In this document: positions 48,504 to 57,526 of the stretch, one piece after another
How the letters are laid out: every line of letters starts with the position of its first letter
How positions within the stretch are numbered: position 1 is the stretch's first letter
DNA from: Arenibacter sp. 6A1
Lineage (GTDB): Bacteria; Bacteroidota; Bacteroidia; Flavobacteriales; Flavobacteriaceae
DNA length: 64,000 bases
Assembly (NCBI RefSeq): GCF_012272855.1
Contig: NZ_JAAXCQ010000017.1
Coordinates: forward strand, 1 to 64,000
Direction: 5' to 3'
The notes under the pieces: generated by a model
Database searches by the model: none
Told to the model about the DNA's origin: nothing
The model's input: only the letters and a program-made list of their open reading frames with translations
Program-made: the position numbers and the translations under genes

Positions 48504-48787
48504 TTTTAGGTTTTTTTGATGTTATTTTAAGCCATAAATTTATATCATATTATTGGATTTACCTTACAAAAATATAAATCTGCTTTATGATTTCTTTGTA
48601 TTTTATTTCTGGCTAGGGTGTTCTCTATTGTAAATTATTAATCCTATGATGGCATAACGGTACCATTAAATGGACTATTGCTTCCCTAGTTTCATAGAAT
48701 TCATCATTAAAATATCTTACCGTAGTTGTTAAAAATGATGCGGTCCTTTAAAAATAAAAAAGACTTTAAAAGCCATGAGTTTTAGAG

Positions 48788-49918
48788 TTATTGGTTTCGG
48801 TTAACTTCTAAAGTGTAAACCTCCAGTGCTAATTGGGTAAGGAAAGGTATTTTTAAAGTATCATGGGGTGTAAGGGAATCATTAAGGATATGGTTTTTAG
48901 TATCCAAAATAGTAGCGTTCAACATAAATTCTACTTTGTTGGTGCTGTCTTTAATATAGGTGTAATTGGTAAAAGTATGGTAGTCATGGCTGCTTTTATG
49001 GTAAACCGCTATCTTGTTAAGATCGGCCTCTTTGGTTTGCATGGATAAAAAGTTCAAGGGTTCAACCACTGAAGGGCTTTTTTCTGTGGTTGCTTGGACC
49101 TGCATGGCCTTCCGGAGAAAATGGTACTGTTCTGTGCTAAGGTTAAATTGTTGGTGTGCTGGAAAATTATCGGGAAAAAAGATTCTTTTTAATACCTGAT
49201 TTTGGGCTTCGAGGGGGAAATAATTGTGAAGACTAAGATCAATAGGTGCTTCTGTTGATGAATCGCCCTCGGTATGGGAATTCACTCTCCTTGTCCTTGG
49301 GAGGTTTAAAGCTAAGGGAGGGGTGTTTATGCTTGGGCCTAATGGCGTGGTAGTGCTGTCGTTAAGGTAGGCTATTATAGGTTTTGTGGTAAGCTCAAAG
49401 GCATTTGTTGGCGACAACCTATGGGAGATACGTACAGGAAAAATTTCTTTATTCCTTAGGGCGTTGTTAATCCTATCCTGTCCTAAAAATTCAAAAAGTC
49501 TGTCATTGGCTTCGTTGTCATGATGGATGAGAATTTTTGTGATCTCATTGGCAAAAGTAGTTTCTATAGTGTCGCCTTCGATGTAAAAACGAGAATGCAA
49601 GTCCAGCTTGTCCAATTCGTTAAGTTTTTCCAAACTCAGCACTGCAGTAAGCAGCCCAACCGTATTTCCTGGATAAAAGTAGGCTTGTTGATTTGTTTGG
49701 AAATCGTAATCCTTAAATGAAACGCTGTCCTTATACCTGGTTATCCGTGTATAGCGTATCTGTAGGTCGTAATGCGAAACGCTATCCATAACCCTTTTAA
49801 TAGTTGGGTCTGTGGTCGATAGGGCGTTTTCTAAAATGTTTTTCTGTGGGATGTCCTCGGCACATGAAAATAGGAATGACGCTAATAAAAAACCTGCGAA
49901 AAGAGTCCTTTTGGTCAT
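48788..49918 (-). CDS. Beta-lactamase-fold lipoprotein, catalytic residues apparently lost
   Basis: The 376-residue product has a lipoprotein signal (MTKRTLFAGFLLASFLFSC). It matches the serine hydrolase (class A beta-lactamase-like) fold seen in flavobacteria: YFYPGNTVGLLTAVLSLEKL lies where the SxxK motif should be, and ILIHHDNEANDRLFEFLGQD where the SDN motif should be. Ser and Lys of SxxK are replaced by Asn and Gly (NTVG). This is a direct reading; that relatives carry STVK is from memory of the family. It is probably a non-catalytic binding protein in the periplasm. The small gene upstream is on the same strand. Confidence 0.8.
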   Translation of the reverse strand: MTKRTLFAGFLLASFLFSCAEDIPQKNILENALSTTDPTIKRVMDSVSHYDLQIRYTRITRYKDSVSFKDYDFQTNQQAYFYPGNTVGLLTAVLSLEKLNELDKLDLHSRFYIEGDTIETTFANEITKILIHHDNEANDRLFEFLGQDRINNALRNKEIFPVRISHRLSPTNAFELTTKPIIAYLNDSTTTPLGPSINTPPLALNLPRTRRVNSHTEGDSSTEAPIDLSLHNYFPLEAQNQVLKRIFFPDNFPAHQQFNLSTEQYHFLRKAMQVQATTEKSPSVVEPLNFLSMQTKEADLNKIAVYHKSSHDYHTFTNYTYIKDSTNKVEFMLNATILDTKNHILNDSLTPHDTLKIPFLTQLALEVYTLEVNRNQ

Positions 49919-49936
49919 ATGCCTTGTCTAAAACTT

Positions 49937-50182
49937 TTATTCAGAAGAATACACTTCTCCTCGGTGTGGTTTTAAGGCATCCCGGACGGCAATCATTTCT
50001 GATTCATGTACGACAAGATAAGCGATGGAGTGCATATCGTTTAGGTCCTTAAATCCAGTAATATTAAGGGCTAGGTTTTCAGCGGTAATGTACTCCTCGA
50101 GATGAATGCGGTGATGTTCCGCTGTTTTTAAGGCAGATGGCCCCCTAAAATCCCAGATTAATTTTATTTTTCTTTCATTCAT
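49937..50182 (-). CDS. Small conserved protein of unknown function (81 aa)
   Basis: The product is MNERKIKLIWDFRGP..., soluble, without signal peptide or Cys, rich in His and Glu (AEHHRIHLEEYI). The gene is 18 bp before the lipoprotein gene on the minus strand, so they are probably one transcript. I recall similar short proteins in flavobacterial genomes but no named function. Confidence 0.72.
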   Translation of the reverse strand: MNERKIKLIWDFRGPSALKTAEHHRIHLEEYITAENLALNITGFKDLNDMHSIAYLVVHESEMIAVRDALKPHRGEVYSSE

Positions 50183-50284
50183 GCGATAAAAGTACCAATC
50201 ATAGGTGAATTTGCAATGCTAATGGCCGTTATTTGCCGTAAATATTCTGTTAAATATAATTTTTTTTTATTAAAAAAAGTGAAC

Positions 50285-50314
50285 TTGCACAGGATTGCTG
50301 AATTGTTAATTTTG
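50285..50314 (+). promoter_or_regulatory. Promoter of the peptidyl-prolyl isomerase operon
   Basis: TTG (50285-50287), 19-base spacer, TAATTTTG (50307-50314). The ATG begins only four bases after the box, so the transcript would have almost no leader. Confidence 0.55.
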
Positions 50315-50318
50315 CTAT

Positions 50319-51203
50319 ATGTATTTTTTACGAAAAAATTTAAGTATAACGTCTAAATGGCTTTTGCTAGCCTTGTTAGGGGTAGTCTTAGGGTCTTGTG
50401 GTTCTTTTTTTAAGAATAATGAGGATAAAACACCTATAGCTAGGGTAGGAGAGGCTTATTTGTACAAAGAAGATATAGAATCTCTTTTTGAAAACAATAA
50501 GTCAAAAGCAGATAGTGCTACCTATGTTACCAATTATATTAATACTTGGGCCAGTAAGCAGTTGCTCTTGAGCAAAGCAAAAATAAATTTGCCTGAAAAA
50601 AAGCTGAAGATCTTTGAGCAGTTGGTTTCAAACTATCGTACGGACCTATATACCGGGGCTTATAAAGAAGCATTGGTGCTACAGTCTCAGGATACATCGG
50701 TAAGTAGGGAGCAGTTGAATGATTTTTATGAGCGACAAAAAGAAAATTTTAAACTCAAAGAAAAATTGGTAAAGTTAAGATTCGTAGCTTTGCCGGTAAA
50801 TTACTTAGATAAAGATCTGGTGTCTAATAAGTTAAAACGTTTTAAAGAAGAAGATAAAAAGTATTTGGATTCTATAAGTATACAATTTAAAAAGTATAAT
50901 TTAAACGATTCAATTTGGGTGAGTGCTATACGGGTTATGGAAGAAATTCCATTGATAGTGCCTGATAATCAGGGGTTGTACTTAAAAAACTCACAATTTT
51001 TTGAATTACAGGACTCTTTAGGGGTATATTTGGCAAAGATTAATGAAGTGTTGGAAATTAACCAAATTGCTCCGTTGTCGTATGTTGAACCAACCATTAA
51101 ACAATTGCTTTTGAGTAGACGGAAGTTAGAATTTATGAAAAAGCTGGAAGCAGAAATTATAGATGAAGCTATTAAAGAAAAAGAATTTGAAGTGTATGAA
51201 TAA
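50319..51203 (+). CDS. SurA-like lipoprotein (PPIase-related periplasmic chaperone)
   Basis: The 294-residue product has a lipoprotein signal (WLLLALLGVVLGSCGS, Cys near 27) and a helical body like the SurA N-terminal chaperone domain (IARVGEAYLYKEDIESLF, YINTWASKQLLLSKAKI, SREQLNDFYERQKENFKL). No clear parvulin active-site pattern is seen, so it is likely a chaperone without isomerase activity. The next gene, a full SurA-like protein, overlaps it by 8 bp (ATG at 51196). Both probably guide outer-membrane proteins. Confidence 0.82.
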   Translation: MYFLRKNLSITSKWLLLALLGVVLGSCGSFFKNNEDKTPIARVGEAYLYKEDIESLFENNKSKADSATYVTNYINTWASKQLLLSKAKINLPEKKLKIFEQLVSNYRTDLYTGAYKEALVLQSQDTSVSREQLNDFYERQKENFKLKEKLVKLRFVALPVNYLDKDLVSNKLKRFKEEDKKYLDSISIQFKKYNLNDSIWVSAIRVMEEIPLIVPDNQGLYLKNSQFFELQDSLGVYLAKINEVLEINQIAPLSYVEPTIKQLLLSRRKLEFMKKLEAEIIDEAIKEKEFEVYE

Positions 51204-52641
51204 GTTAATTAAAACGGGATTTTCCTTTTTATTTTTAATGGGTGCCTTAAATGCCCAAGAAGTTAAAAACGATCCGGATACCACCGTAGATGTGCAAGAG
51301 GCGAATGTAGCGGAGGCAGTTGTAACAAAAAGCGATTCGGTCAGTACGTTTAAAAAAATTAAGTTGGATGGTATTGCCGCTGTAGTTGGCGATTATGTAA
51401 TCTTAGAATCCGACATTGAAAAAACCTTGATTGACCTAAAAAGTCAGGGAGCTTCTATGGCCGATATTACACGCTGTGGTCTGTTAGGAAAACTAATGGA
51501 AGACCGTTTGTACGCCCATCAGGCGGTGCAGGACAGTATTTTAGTGTCAGATGACGAAGTAAACGCTACAGGAGATAGGCAAATACAACAATTGGTTTCC
51601 CAGATTGGCTCTGTCGAAAAAGTACTGAAGTACTACAAGAAAGAAGACGAGGCTAGTTTTAGGGAAGATCTGTTCAAGATTAACAAATTGCGAATGCTTT
51701 CTGAAAAGATGCAGAACAAGATTGTTTCCGAAATTGAAATTACCCCTGAAGAAGTACGTCAGTTTTTTAACAATATCCCAGTAGATGAAAGACCTGTTTT
51801 TGGAGCTGAATTAGAGATAGCCCAAATTGTAAAGGAACCAAAAGCTTCGGAAGAGGAAAAACAAAAAGTGATCGATAAGCTAAATGAAATTAAGGCCGAT
51901 GTAGAAGATAACGGGGCGAGCTTTAGTGTAAAAGCTATTCTGTATTCTCAAGATCCAGGTTCTAAATCTAACGGCGGGTTTTATAGTATGACAAGACAAA
52001 CGCCTTTTGTAAAAGAGTTTAAAGATGTCGCTTTTAGCCTTAGGGAGGGTGAAATTTCAGATCCATTTGAGACAACTTTTGGGTATCATATTATCTATGT
52101 GGAGAAAGTTAGAGGACAAGAACTAGATTTAAGACATATTCTTATTTCTCCTGAAGTTTCTCAAAAAGCCATGGATGATGTTAGGAAAGAATTAGACAGT
52201 ATTCGCCAAAAGGTTTTGGATGGTGAATTTACCTTTGCAGAGGCCGCATTAAATTTCTCTGATGAAAAGGAAACGAAATACGATGGTGGATTGTTGAGAA
52301 ACCCCTCCGATTACAGTTCTCGATTTGAGCTTACTAAAATGGAGCCTGCCCTGTACAACCAGGTTAGAAATATAAAAGACAATGAGATTTCTCGTCCTAT
52401 TTTGGAGAACGACCCTAGAGGAGGAGCGGCGAAATACAAAATCATGAAGATTACCAATAGGTACGATGAGCATGTGGCCGATTTTGCCCAGGATTATATA
52501 AAAATCCAAGAGTTGGCCCTAAGGGATAAGCAATTTAAGGCGATCAAAAAGTGGATGGACAAACACATTAAAGATACCTATGTAAGCGTTAATGCTGCCA
52601 ATAAGGATTGCAATTTTGCAAATAATTGGTTAAAGGATTAA
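51196..52641 (+). CDS. Periplasmic peptidyl-prolyl isomerase, SurA-like
   Basis: The 481-residue product from the ATG at 51196 starts with a signal peptide (MNKLIKTGFSFLFLMGALNAQ). An upstream frame start at 51163 would put 11 basic residues before it and is rejected. It contains a SurA N-terminal chaperone part (VVGDYVILESDIEKTL, about 45-190) and two parvulin-like rotamase domains (LEIAQIVKEPKAS...GGFYSMTRQTPF and LDLRHILISPEVS...YDGGLL). It folds outer-membrane beta-barrels in Gram-negative bacteria. It is the middle gene of a three-gene operon with the preceding chaperone and MoxR. Confidence 0.88.
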   Translation: MNKLIKTGFSFLFLMGALNAQEVKNDPDTTVDVQEANVAEAVVTKSDSVSTFKKIKLDGIAAVVGDYVILESDIEKTLIDLKSQGASMADITRCGLLGKLMEDRLYAHQAVQDSILVSDDEVNATGDRQIQQLVSQIGSVEKVLKYYKKEDEASFREDLFKINKLRMLSEKMQNKIVSEIEITPEEVRQFFNNIPVDERPVFGAELEIAQIVKEPKASEEEKQKVIDKLNEIKADVEDNGASFSVKAILYSQDPGSKSNGGFYSMTRQTPFVKEFKDVAFSLREGEISDPFETTFGYHIIYVEKVRGQELDLRHILISPEVSQKAMDDVRKELDSIRQKVLDGEFTFAEAALNFSDEKETKYDGGLLRNPSDYSSRFELTKMEPALYNQVRNIKDNEISRPILENDPRGGAAKYKIMKITNRYDEHVADFAQDYIKIQELALRDKQFKAIKKWMDKHIKDTYVSVNAANKDCNFANNWLKD

Positions 52642-52645
52642 TTGC

Positions 52646-53599
52646 ATGTCAGACGTTGCGGCCATTAAGGAATTAGTAGAAAAAAACAACGCCCTAAAAA
52701 AGGAGATTGCCAAGGTTATAATTGGTCAGGAGCAGGTAGTAGATCAGCTGTTGATTTCAATTTTTACCGGGGGGCATTCCTTACTGATCGGGGTGCCAGG
52801 TTTGGCCAAGACGTTAATGGTAAACACTATAGCTTCGGCATTGGGACTAGGGTTTAAGCGTATTCAGTTTACCCCAGATTTAATGCCGAGCGATATCCTA
52901 GGGAGTGAAATACTAGATCAGAATAGGGAGTTTAAGTTTATTAAGGGCCCTATATTTTCTAATATTATCTTGGCCGACGAAATTAACAGAACCCCTCCTA
53001 AGACGCAGGCAGCGCTCTTGGAAGCCATGCAGGAAAGGGCGGTAACGATCGCCGGACAGCATTATAAACTAGATATGCCTTACTTTGTATTGGCAACACA
53101 AAACCCTATAGAGCAAGAAGGTACCTACCCCTTGCCCGAGGCGCAGTTAGATCGTTTTATGTTCGCCATAGAATTAAAATATCCCTCTGTTGAAGAAGAG
53201 ATCATGGTGGTAAAGGCAACCACTTCAGATAAAAAACCAAAAATCAACCCACTTTTTAGTGCTGCCGAAATTTTAGACATACAACAGTTGGTACGCAGAA
53301 TACCCGTACCGGATAAGGTGGTCGAATATGCCGTCCAACTAGTACATAGTACAAGGCCCAATGTTAATGGTGCATCAAATTATGTGAAGCAATACATAGA
53401 TTGGGGCGCAGGACCACGGGCATCGCAGAATTTGGTTTTGGGAGCCAAAGCCTTTGCTGCCGTACATGGTAAATTCTCTCCCGATATAGAGGATGTTAAA
53501 GCCGTGGCGCATGGTATTTTAAGGCACCGTATTATAAAAAATTATAAGGCGGAGGCCGAAGGTATTTCTGAAGAAGATATTATAAATAAACTTTTGTAA
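52646..53599 (+). CDS. MoxR family AAA+ ATPase
   Basis: The 317-residue product has Walker A (GVPGLAKT, about 49-56), Walker B (IILADEINRTPP), sensor 1 in LATQNPIEQEGTYPLPEAQLDRF and a C-terminal lid (WGAGPRASQNLVLGAKAFAAVHG). MoxR ATPases act as chaperones that activate partner complexes, often with von Willebrand proteins. The usual DUF58 and VWA partner genes are not adjacent on this side; it lies 4 bp after the SurA-like gene, so it belongs to that operon. Confidence 0.92.
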   Translation: MSDVAAIKELVEKNNALKKEIAKVIIGQEQVVDQLLISIFTGGHSLLIGVPGLAKTLMVNTIASALGLGFKRIQFTPDLMPSDILGSEILDQNREFKFIKGPIFSNIILADEINRTPPKTQAALLEAMQERAVTIAGQHYKLDMPYFVLATQNPIEQEGTYPLPEAQLDRFMFAIELKYPSVEEEIMVVKATTSDKKPKINPLFSAAEILDIQQLVRRIPVPDKVVEYAVQLVHSTRPNVNGASNYVKQYIDWGAGPRASQNLVLGAKAFAAVHGKFSPDIEDVKAVAHGILRHRIIKNYKAEAEGISEEDIINKLL

Positions 53600-53754
53600 G
53601 AAATTAGAACATAGCTTGGAAGAGAGCAAGAGGAAGTGTACATAAAAACAGCTGTTTTATTGCATTTACCTGCTTTTGATGGCAGTGTTTTTTATAATTA
53701 TGGAAAATTGGCGGAATCTTACTTCAAAAATTTTAAATCCGCAATGTATTTTCT

Positions 53755-53762
53755 TAATTTTG
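53755..53762 (+). promoter_or_regulatory. -7 promoter element of aconitase (TAATTTTG)
   Basis: Matches TAnnTTTG 33 bases before the ATG at 53796; a TTTTAA lies about 20 bases further upstream. Confidence 0.5.
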
Positions 53763-53795
53763 ACAAATTACTTTAACTTAAAAACTTAATTGATA

Positions 53796-56063
53796 ATGGC
53801 ATTCGATATTGATATGATTAGAAAGGTGTATGCTAATATGACATCACGTGTAGATAAAGCTCGTGAAGTTGTTGGCAAGCCTCTTACGCTCTCTGAGAAA
53901 ATTTTATATTCTCATTTATGGGATGGAAATCCTACCACAGCCTACAAAAGAGGAAAAGACTATGTAGATTTTGCACCAGATCGAATTGCATGTCAAGATG
54001 CTACGGCACAAATGGCTTTGTTACAGTTTATGCAAGCAGGTAAGCCTAAGGTGGCCGTTCCTACTACTGTACATTGTGATCACTTAATACAGGCGAAAAC
54101 CGGCGCTGTAGCCGATTTAAAAGTAGCCAATACCACTAGTTCAGAAGTTTTTAACTTTTTAGAATCAGTTTCCAATAAATATGGAATCGGATTCTGGAAG
54201 CCAGGTGCTGGAATTATTCACCAAGTAGTACTAGAGAATTATGCCTTCCCAGGAGGGATGATGATCGGGACCGATTCTCATACCGTAAACGCTGGTGGCC
54301 TAGGGATGGTTGCTATTGGAGTAGGTGGAGCAGATGCTGTAGACGTGATGGCCGGTATGGCTTGGGAGTTGAAATTTCCAAAATTGATCGGTGTTAAATT
54401 AACCGGAAGCATTTCTGGTTGGACATCGGCTAAGGACGTAATTTTAAAAGTAGCTGGTATCCTTACCGTAAAAGGAGGAACCGGTGCTATTATTGAATAT
54501 TTTGGTGAAGGAGCCAAAAATCTTTCATGTACTGGTAAAGGGACCATTTGTAACATGGGTGCCGAAGTAGGAGCTACGACCTCTACTTTCGGGTACGACG
54601 AGTCTATGGAGCGTTACTTACGTGCTACAGATCGTAACGATGTTGCCGATGCTGCCAATGAAGTAAAAGATTACCTAACGGCAGATCCTGAAGTATATGC
54701 TAATCCAGAAAACTATTTCGATGAAATTATTGAAATCGATCTAGATACCCTTAGACCACATTTAAACGGTCCGTTTACGCCAGATTTAGCGACACCAGTA
54801 GGTGAATTGGGCGAAAAAGCGAAAGCAAACGGATGGCCTTTAAAAGTAGATTGGGGATTGATAGGGTCTTGTACAAACTCTTCTTACGAAGATTTGACCA
54901 GGGCAGCTTCTATCGCACAACAAGCCGTTGATAAAAAGATAAAATCGAAGTCCGATTTTGGAATTAACCCAGGATCAGAGCAAATTAGATTTACCGCAGA
55001 ACGCGATGGTCTTTTAAATATCTTTGAAAGCCTTGGTGCTACTATATTTACAAATGCATGTGGACCATGTATTGGACAATGGGATCGTAGTGATCTTAAA
55101 GGAGACGAGAAAAATACCATCGTTCATTCCTTTAACCGTAACTTCTCTAAAAGAGCGGACGGAAACCCTAATACCCACGCTTTTGTAGGTTCTCCAGAAA
55201 TGGTGGCCGCAATAGCCATCTCTGGAAGGTTAGATTTTGACCCTATGAACGATACCCTTATCAATGAAGATGGGGAAGAAGTGAAATTGGATGAACCAAG
55301 AGGGATAGAATTGCCTCCAAAAGGTTTCGAAGTAGAAGATGCTGGATACTTAGCGCCAGATGAAGACGGTTCTTCAGTGGTAGTTAAGGTAGATCCAAGC
55401 TCTGAACGTCTACAGTTATTGGAGCCTTTTGTACCTATTAAACCAGAAAATTTACAAGGCGCTAAATTGTTGATAAAAGCCTTAGGAAAATGTACCACCG
55501 ACCATATTTCTATGGCCGGACCATGGTTGCGTTTTAGAGGACACTTAGACAATATTGCGAACAACACCCTTATTGGAGCTGTGAATGCCTTTAATAATAA
55601 AACCAACTTTGTAAAAAATCAATTGACAGGTGAGTACGTAGGTGTACCAGATGCACAGCGTGCTTATAAAGCGGCCGGTATTAAAACGGTAGTTGTTGGT
55701 GATCATAACTATGGTGAAGGATCTTCTCGTGAGCATGCGGCTATGCAACCTAGACATTTAGGAGTTGCCGTGGTAATCGTAAAATCTTTTGCCCGTATCC
55801 ATGAAACAAACCTTAAAAAACAAGGGATGTTGGGGCTTACTTTTGCCAATGAAAACGATTACGAGCTAATTCAGGAAGACGATATCTTTAACTTTATCGA
55901 TATCAATGAATTTGCACCGGAAAAGCAGTTGACCTTAGAGTTGGTTCATGCAGACGGTAGTAAAGACCTGATTAAATTGAATCATACTTACAATCAATCG
56001 CAAATTGAGTGGTTTAAAGAAGGGTCGGCCCTTAACGTTATCAAGAGAGAAAACGTCGCTTAA
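53796..56063 (+). CDS. Aconitate hydratase (mitochondrial-type)
   Basis: It interconverts citrate and isocitrate in the TCA cycle. The 755-residue product from the ATG at 53796 is of the eukaryotic mitochondrial/AcnA-related type rather than AcnB. The 4Fe-4S ligands are in [10 protein letters not shown] (about 355) and [12 protein letters not shown] (about 420). [24 protein letters not shown] and the swivel-domain [19 protein letters not shown] are the substrate-binding landmarks. A terminator (56086-56117) follows at 22 bp, so it is a single-gene unit. Confidence 0.95.
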   Translation: MAFDIDMIRKVYANMTSRVDKAREVVGKPLTLSEKILYSHLWDGNPTTAYKRGKDYVDFAPDRIACQDATAQMALLQFMQAGKPKVAVPTTVHCDHLIQAKTGAVADLKVANTTSSEVFNFLESVSNKYGIGFWKPGAGIIHQVVLENYAFPGGMMIGTDSHTVNAGGLGMVAIGVGGADAVDVMAGMAWELKFPKLIGVKLTGSISGWTSAKDVILKVAGILTVKGGTGAIIEYFGEGAKNLSCTGKGTICNMGAEVGATTSTFGYDESMERYLRATDRNDVADAANEVKDYLTADPEVYANPENYFDEIIEIDLDTLRPHLNGPFTPDLATPVGELGEKAKANGWPLKVDWGLIGSCTNSSYEDLTRAASIAQQAVDKKIKSKSDFGINPGSEQIRFTAERDGLLNIFESLGATIFTNACGPCIGQWDRSDLKGDEKNTIVHSFNRNFSKRADGNPNTHAFVGSPEMVAAIAISGRLDFDPMNDTLINEDGEEVKLDEPRGIELPPKGFEVEDAGYLAPDEDGSSVVVKVDPSSERLQLLEPFVPIKPENLQGAKLLIKALGKCTTDHISMAGPWLRFRGHLDNIANNTLIGAVNAFNNKTNFVKNQLTGEYVGVPDAQRAYKAAGIKTVVVGDHNYGEGSSREHAAMQPRHLGVAVVIVKSFARIHETNLKKQGMLGLTFANENDYELIQEDDIFNFIDINEFAPEKQLTLELVHADGSKDLIKLNHTYNQSQIEWFKEGSALNVIKRENVA

Positions 56064-56085
56064 TTTAGATTTTAAATACTTAGTA

Positions 56086-56117
56086 AAAACTCCTGATTAT
56101 TATCAGGAGTTTTTTAG
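56086..56117 (+). terminator. Rho-independent terminator of aconitase
   Basis: Stem AAAACTCCTGAT/ATCAGGAGTTTT with TATT loop and a T-run; it lies before the thioredoxin-like gene that starts at 56140. Confidence 0.88.
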
Positions 56118-56139
56118 TTTTGGCAAAAGGTTTAGCAAC

Positions 56140-56700
56140 ATGAAAGTTAAGGGAAGAACGATTTTAAATATAGCCATAATGGTGGTAATATTATCCTTTT
56201 TTGTAACGCCATTGGGCGATTATAGCAAGGTGATGTTGAATAGGATTTTTTCCTTTTCCCCGACAGTGACCAAAGAAGCCAATAGAGAAAATATTACCGA
56301 TTACAACTGGAGGTTGAAAGATGAAAATTGGGATTTTTTCAACTTTAAGGAATCAGAAGGCCGGGTAGTATTTGTGAATTTTTGGAGGTCATGGAAGCTG
56401 CCTAGTCATGCCGAGCTAGAAAGTATTCAAAAGTTGTACGATGCCTATAAGGACAAAGTCGATTTCTATATTATCACCAATGAAGAAAAGGAGCCTGTAG
56501 AGAAATTTATGCAGGAACGAAATTTTACTTTTCCAGTGACTTACTCCGTTGTTGGGGATAGTTCTCCGCTGTCGGGAAGCAATCCTCCGCGTTCCTATTT
56601 ATTAGATAAGAAAGGCAATATTATTATCCAAAAAGAGGGCGTTGCCGATTGGGATAATGCTGACATGTACAAATTACTGAATTCTCTTTTGGCCAAGTAA
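56140..56700 (+). CDS. TlpA-like thioredoxin-fold protein without CxxC
   Basis: The 186-residue product from the ATG at 56140 is a paralog of the gene at 56933. It has an N-terminal membrane anchor (about 10-28), then FVNFWRSWKLPSHAE, which is where the paralog has NFWATWCPPCVAE: both Cys are lost (KLPS). The cis-Pro loop is SNPPRSYLL, and the tail is DKKGNIIIQKEGVADW. It is probably membrane-anchored and periplasmic, and not a redox enzyme. The frame extends upstream through the aconitase stop and terminator; the ATG at 56140 avoids that. Function unknown; a binding role or duplicate under decay is inferred. Confidence 0.85.
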   Translation: MKVKGRTILNIAIMVVILSFFVTPLGDYSKVMLNRIFSFSPTVTKEANRENITDYNWRLKDENWDFFNFKESEGRVVFVNFWRSWKLPSHAELESIQKLYDAYKDKVDFYIITNEEKEPVEKFMQERNFTFPVTYSVVGDSSPLSGSNPPRSYLLDKKGNIIIQKEGVADWDNADMYKLLNSLLAK

Positions 56701-56844
56701 ACAATATTTACATTAAGCAAGGGATTAGGTCTTCTAAAGGGATTATTAATGCTTTGTAATAGTCCAGTGAATATTGTTGTCAAAAAAGCGTACGAAAGCT
56801 TTTACTTTGTTTTACAACGTTTAAATTCCATATCTTCATATTAT

Positions 56845-56932
56845 GGAATGAGCATGAGCGAAAATTGCTCTCATTGATCAAGTCAGCTATGCGAATTACA
56901 TAGGACGGTTACAAATCAATAAATAGCTACAA
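56845..56932 (+). promoter_or_regulatory. Conserved 5' leader element, copy 2
   Basis: Ungapped match to 27065-27152 (63 of 88 by hand count), ending exactly at the TlpA ATG. Just upstream, a perfect inverted repeat ATTCCATA/TATGGAAT (56825-56849) overlaps its 5' edge. Confidence 0.6.
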
Positions 56933-57496
56933 ATGAAAAAAATAGGAAAAAGTCAGCTTTATAACCTACTGATGGTAGTAGCCTTGGCGATTTTCCTATT
57001 TACCCCTGTCGGGTTTCATGTAAAAGTACAGATCAATAGGCTTTTGGCGTTTAACCCCACACCTGTAGCAGAACGCGAACAGCAAACTATAGGAGATTAC
57101 GATTGGAAATTACGCGATCTCCAGAATAATCCATTTTATTTTGAAGCGCAAAAAGGACAGGTAGTCCTGATAAATTTTTGGGCCACATGGTGCCCGCCGT
57201 GCGTTGCAGAAATGCCTAGTTTACAACAACTGTACAACGACTATGGGGATAAGGTGGTCTTTATGTTCGTGGCACAGGACCAAGAGAAAAAAGTAAAGCA
57301 GTTTTTAACCAAAAAAGGGTATGAGCTACCCGTGTATTTCGAGGCTTCTACAACCCCTACAGCACTATTTTCTAAAAGTATACCGGCAACTTATATTCTA
57401 GATAAAACCGGAAAAATAATTGTGGCCAAAACAGGTGCTGCCGATTGGAACGGAGAGAAAACCAGAGAACTCCTAGATTCATTAGTAACGCAATAA
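56933..57496 (+). CDS. TlpA family disulfide reductase
   Basis: The 187-residue product is membrane-anchored (LLMVVALAIFLFTPVG, about 12-28), with a periplasmic thioredoxin fold: LINFWATWCPPCVAEMPSL (CPPC active site near 82-85), cis-Pro in SKSIPATYIL, and DKTGKIIVAKTGAADW. It probably reduces disulfides of periplasmic proteins such as cytochrome c apoproteins. It lies 232 bp after its CxxC-less paralog and has the conserved leader upstream, so it is transcribed on its own. The carotenoid operon converges from the right. Confidence 0.92.
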   Translation: MKKIGKSQLYNLLMVVALAIFLFTPVGFHVKVQINRLLAFNPTPVAEREQQTIGDYDWKLRDLQNNPFYFEAQKGQVVLINFWATWCPPCVAEMPSLQQLYNDYGDKVVFMFVAQDQEKKVKQFLTKKGYELPVYFEASTTPTALFSKSIPATYILDKTGKIIVAKTGAADWNGEKTRELLDSLVTQ

Positions 57497-57526
57497 GGAG
57501 GGCAACCTAGGTAGTAATAGTCAATT

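Noticed and set aside
53646-53660. Palindrome AAAACAGCTGTTTT between moxR and aconitase as a terminator or operator
   Set aside because: It has no loop and only a short T-run; nothing else supports a role.
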